Below, piece after piece: positions 62,004 to 64,000 of a stretch of DNA of 64,000 nt. Position 1 is the stretch's first letter, and each line of letters starts with the position of its first letter. The position numbers and the translations under genes are program-made. The DNA is from Virgibacillus dokdonensis (lineage in GTDB: Bacteria; Bacillota; Bacilli; Bacillales; Amphibacillaceae): assembly GCF_900166595.1 (NCBI RefSeq), contig NZ_LT745763.1, positions 1,644,814 to 1,708,813 of the forward strand, written 5' to 3'. The notes under the pieces were generated by a model. That model was not told the DNA's origin. It searched no databases and saw only the letters and a program-made list of their open reading frames with translations.

Positions 62004-62411
62004 ATGAGCAATATAGAAACAATCATGCATGAGATTGTAGACATTCAATATAAATCGAAGCAGTTTATGGATGTGTTAGCATCTAATGGAGAATTGCCAC
62101 CGTCACAAATCGTGTTGCTGATTAAATTAAAAACGAGTGGGGGATTAAAAGCAGCGGAAATTGCATCATTTGCTGGCGTCACGCCCGGAGCAGTAACATC
62201 CATGTGCGACAAGTTGGAAAAGACGGGGTTAATTACGCGCGTACGGGATACGACGGATCGGCGTGTCGTTAGGATGCAGCTAACATCTGAAGGGGATAAA
62301 TATGTGCAAAAAACCTTTGCAAAGTATCCCCCTCATCAACTGAAAGAACTGGCGACGATTCTACATGAAGTAAATCAATTAATGAATAAAATAGTATCCA
62401 AGAGCTCTTAA
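62004..62411 (+). CDS. MarR-family transcriptional regulator
   Basis: A 135-residue regulator. The winged helix has GLKAAEIASFAGVTPGAVTS (helix-turn-helix), MCDKLEKTGLITRVRDTTDR and RRVVRMQLTSEGDKYV (wing). DTTDRR.V...LT.EG is the family hallmark. ATG 62004 has AGGCAGTGA upstream, a moderate site. It is alone, followed by a terminator. Targets unknown; it could control the divergent IS-disrupted neighbourhood or the downstream genes. Confidence 0.9.
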   Translation: MSNIETIMHEIVDIQYKSKQFMDVLASNGELPPSQIVLLIKLKTSGGLKAAEIASFAGVTPGAVTSMCDKLEKTGLITRVRDTTDRRVVRMQLTSEGDKYVQKTFAKYPPHQLKELATILHEVNQLMNKIVSKSS

Positions 62412-62428
62412 AGGGCTCTTTTTTTATT
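62400..62428 (+). terminator. Terminator overlapping the marR-type gene end
   Basis: AAGAGC (62400-62405) pairs with GCTCTT (62415-62420), followed by TTTTTTTA. Confidence 0.7.
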
Positions 62429-62487
62429 GTAATATTAGTTCACATGCTATATAGTTTATTTATTAAAATATATAGGAGTTGAATTAA

Positions 62488-63069
62488 TTGGTGAATCAAA
62501 ACATTCGTTTCATTGGTCAAAGTAAACAATTAGAACCAATTTTTGCACGTACTATTACTGCACAAGGTCATCACCGCTTTTGTGAAGCTATAAAAGCGCA
62601 TGAAGCAACTATAGTAGGCAGCTGTATTATTGATGATGTTGTGCAAATGAAAAAATTAAAAAGTGGTGGTCATTTAACAATGAATCGAGCAAAGCTTGAG
62701 GAGTTAATTGTTACAGGAACGTTAAGCGCAAAACATATACAAACGAAAGATATATTTGTTCGTGGCAAAATTAGAGTGGATCATTTAGAAGCAGAGCATG
62801 GAGAGATCATTATGAAATATACGTGTCATATTGGGAAAATGAATGTAGAAAAACTGCTTATAAAAAAAGGCTTTTCATTTTCTAGTCGGCTTGTAAGTGA
62901 GTTGATAACTGGAAAAAATATTCAACTAACACACACACAAGCTAATACCGTTCGTGGCGAGCATGTTGTTTTGGGGGAAAACTGTGAAATTAATACATTG
63001 TATTATACTGAACAGTATACGATTGCTAAAAGCTCGAGTGCAATACGAATTGTAAAGGAAGTTCTTTAA
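62488..63069 (+). CDS. Bactofilin-like (polymer-forming cytoskeletal) protein
   Basis: AGGAG 9 nt before TTG 62488 (GTG 62491 is the alternative). The 193-residue protein is made of short beta-strand repeats: GGHLTMNRAKLEELIVTGTL, SAKHIQTKDIFVRGKIRVDH and LEAEHGEIIMKYTCHIGKMN. This periodic pattern of small hydrophobic and glycine positions is that of bactofilin-type right-handed beta helices, as in B. subtilis YhbE/YhbF. The family call is by pattern. The next gene starts right at its stop, so they are co-transcribed. Confidence 0.65.
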   Translation: MVNQNIRFIGQSKQLEPIFARTITAQGHHRFCEAIKAHEATIVGSCIIDDVVQMKKLKSGGHLTMNRAKLEELIVTGTLSAKHIQTKDIFVRGKIRVDHLEAEHGEIIMKYTCHIGKMNVEKLLIKKGFSFSSRLVSELITGKNIQLTHTQANTVRGEHVVLGENCEINTLYYTEQYTIAKSSSAIRIVKEVL

Positions 63070-63336
63070 ATGATCTTCTTCTACCGCTTTTTCGCCGCGT
63101 TAGCTTTACTTGTTTTTAGTGTGTTATACATTGGTTTAATTGTAAGTGTCATTATTGGAATAAGTGGTAGTGTTCTGCGCACTATAGGTCTAACTCAAAT
63201 TGAAATTATTTTTCCACCTGATATATCACTTCCAGCATATCTAAGTATACCGATCATGTTCGTGTTTACAACTATCTTGCTGATTATTTCCAAATATGTA
63301 AAACAAATAATCCGTTTTTTGCTCCTTCCTTTTTAA
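63070..63336 (+). CDS. Small membrane protein, partner of the bactofilin-like gene
   Basis: The ATG at 63070 follows the previous stop codon directly (TAAATG). The 88-residue protein has two transmembrane helices (ALALLVFSVLYIGLIVSVII and SIPIMFVFTTILLIISKYV) joined by an external loop and a basic end KQIIRFLLLPF. Unknown family. The tight coupling suggests it anchors the cytoskeletal-type protein at the membrane. Confidence 0.65.
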   Translation: MIFFYRFFAALALLVFSVLYIGLIVSVIIGISGSVLRTIGLTQIEIIFPPDISLPAYLSIPIMFVFTTILLIISKYVKQIIRFLLLPF

Positions 63337-63713
63337 TCATCTTAATGAATGACGTATAGAGACGAAACTGTCCTAAGATAGGGCGAACAGTTAACGATAT
63401 GCAGATGAGCGTGAGCAAGGCCATACCATTTCAAAATTATGATGTTAACATGTCATTTGAAAATAAAGCATGGCTTACAGTTTTCGCTCTTCTTTTGTTT
63501 TCCAATTTTATTTAGTCCAAGCTTTTATGGCGTACCGCGTATGTTGCCACATTTCCACAACCATAATTTTTTCTACAGTTGATTTGGATACACCATAAAT
63601 TTACTTTAATTTGACGAATTTATCACAATTGGAAAAAGTGTGATAAATGTTACACCACCATTACCTACTAGTGCTTTACAATCGAAGAAAGAAAAGTGAA
63701 AGGGGTGGGAGAG
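63337..63713. promoter_or_regulatory. Long leader/promoter region of the 4Fe-4S gene
   Basis: Two structures are visible. At 63417-63477, AAGGCCAT...ATTTCAAA and TTTGAAA...ATGGCTT enclose the palindrome ATGTTAACAT, a long interrupted stem. At 63619-63647, TTTATCACA and TGTGATAAA are a perfect 9-bp inverted repeat with an 11-bp spacer, and TGTGA-N6-TTACA at 63639-63654 is one base off an Fnr/Crp-type box. This is the place expected for anaerobic control. Confidence 0.45.
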
Positions 63714-64000
63714 GTGTTTTTAAAACAACTGCTGGAAGATGACTTTAATCAAATTGTGGATGAACGGCTGTCAAATGCCAGCGAAGAATTAGCGAATTCT
63801 CCTTATAATACGAAACTTGGATTAGATATGGCAGACGATGCTAGAAAAGTTGTTGCAGGTCAGTTGGATATTCAATCGTTTCATAAAAAATATCATGCTT
63901 CTCTGATGAAAGAGTTTGGCGAACATGTTGCGCAAGAAGCACCTCATACAAAAGGGAATAAAGGTGTGAAATGGGGCATGGTTATTGACCTTCAGAAATG
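63714..64000 (+). CDS. 4Fe-4S ferredoxin-type oxidoreductase subunit, N-terminus (cut by window end)
   Basis: AAGGGGTGGGAG precedes GTG 63714 (GTG 63696 in frame is less likely). Only 95 residues are inside. FLKQLLEDDFNQIVDERLSN, then KYHASLMKEFGEHVAQEAPH, and the last residues KWGMVIDLQK run to the edge, where the next codon begins TG, fitting Cys. WGMVIDLQKC is the entry to the first CxxCxxC cluster of NrfC/PhsB/DMSO-reductase-type iron-sulphur subunits that pass electrons to a molybdopterin enzyme. The helical N-terminal extension is known in Bacillaceae members. Confidence 0.65.
   Translation, partial: MFLKQLLEDDFNQIVDERLSNASEELANSPYNTKLGLDMADDARKVVAGQLDIQSFHKKYHASLMKEFGEHVAQEAPHTKGNKGVKWGMVIDLQK

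Noticed and set aside
1..64000. CRISPR arrays, tRNA and rRNA genes
   Set aside because: I looked for regularly spaced direct repeats and for tRNA arms with CCA-type ends and saw none. The only direct repeats are IS-related or protein-coding.

Overview
The sequence is low-GC, AT-rich DNA with strong Shine-Dalgarno sites (AAGGAGG-type) and frequent GTG/TTG starts, and its protein families are typical of Bacillaceae. Spore-surface-type, YtrA-type, DUF1433 and LXG genes, and the general look, suggest a halotolerant relative of Oceanobacillus, Virgibacillus or Lentibacillus. No rRNA, tRNA or CRISPR array was found. About 0-55 kb is an accessory region built from layered mobile elements: integrated conjugative or plasmid modules, prophage scraps, six complete insertion sequences and many broken genes. 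About 55-64 kb looks more like core chromosome, interrupted by one IS256-type element.

Layout. 0-7 kb: a deleted SF1 helicase, an orphan VbhA-like antitoxin, dead XRE repressors, phage ArpU and IS110 scraps, and a type I toxin-antitoxin locus of the holin-like-toxin type. 7-14.5 kb: a frameshifted nuclease-like gene followed by a complete type I restriction-modification operon, hsdM-hsdS-hsdR. 14.8-22 kb: remains of a conjugative or mobilisable element (broken MobP2 relaxase, Mrr-like nuclease, TnpC-like and RadC-like relics, intact topoisomerase III) carrying a pentapeptide-repeat gene and a chloramphenicol acetyltransferase. 22.4-25 kb: a lipase toxin and small helical partner, divergent from two DUF1433 lipoproteins, matching the type VII-secreted TslA/TilA logic. 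25.3-27.7 kb: an HTTM, DCC-thioredoxin-like and serine-hydrolase cluster. 27.9-33.9 kb: IS30 copy 1, an IS3-family element, a Fic protein, and a third DUF1433 gene broken by an IS200/IS605-type right end. 34-37.5 kb: a frameshifted ArdC-like antirestriction gene and a plasmid-type parM-parR partition operon. 37.6-39.7 kb: an LXG polymorphic toxin with a type 50 nuclease domain, interrupted by a single stop codon, plus its likely immunity gene. 39.9-47.8 kb: a large serine recombinase, a cysteine-rich C1q-like surface protein split by an IS4-type element with a 9-bp target duplication, duplicated recombinase debris, a CPCC protein and an IS1182 element. 47.8-50.4 kb: an arsR-arsP-arsM operon for methylated arsenic with three matching operators. 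50.6-54.6 kb: relics and IS30 copy 2. 55-64 kb: zinc alcohol dehydrogenase, a YtrA-type GntR regulator with an ABC transporter, a DUF4064 protein, a broken TIM-barrel gene, IS256, MarR, a bactofilin-like protein, and the start of a 4Fe-4S oxidoreductase subunit cut by the window edge.

How it fits together. The region gathers defence (type I R-M, Mrr-like), counter-defence (ArdC-like), maintenance (ParMR, type I TA, Fic), competition (TslA-like lipase, LXG toxin, immunity lipoproteins) and resistance (cat-like, ars) functions. Many genes are disabled by one indel or stop, so this looks like a recently decaying mosaic; sequencing error is an alternative for frameshifts in homopolymer runs. All functional calls come from motif recognition by eye, with no database search.
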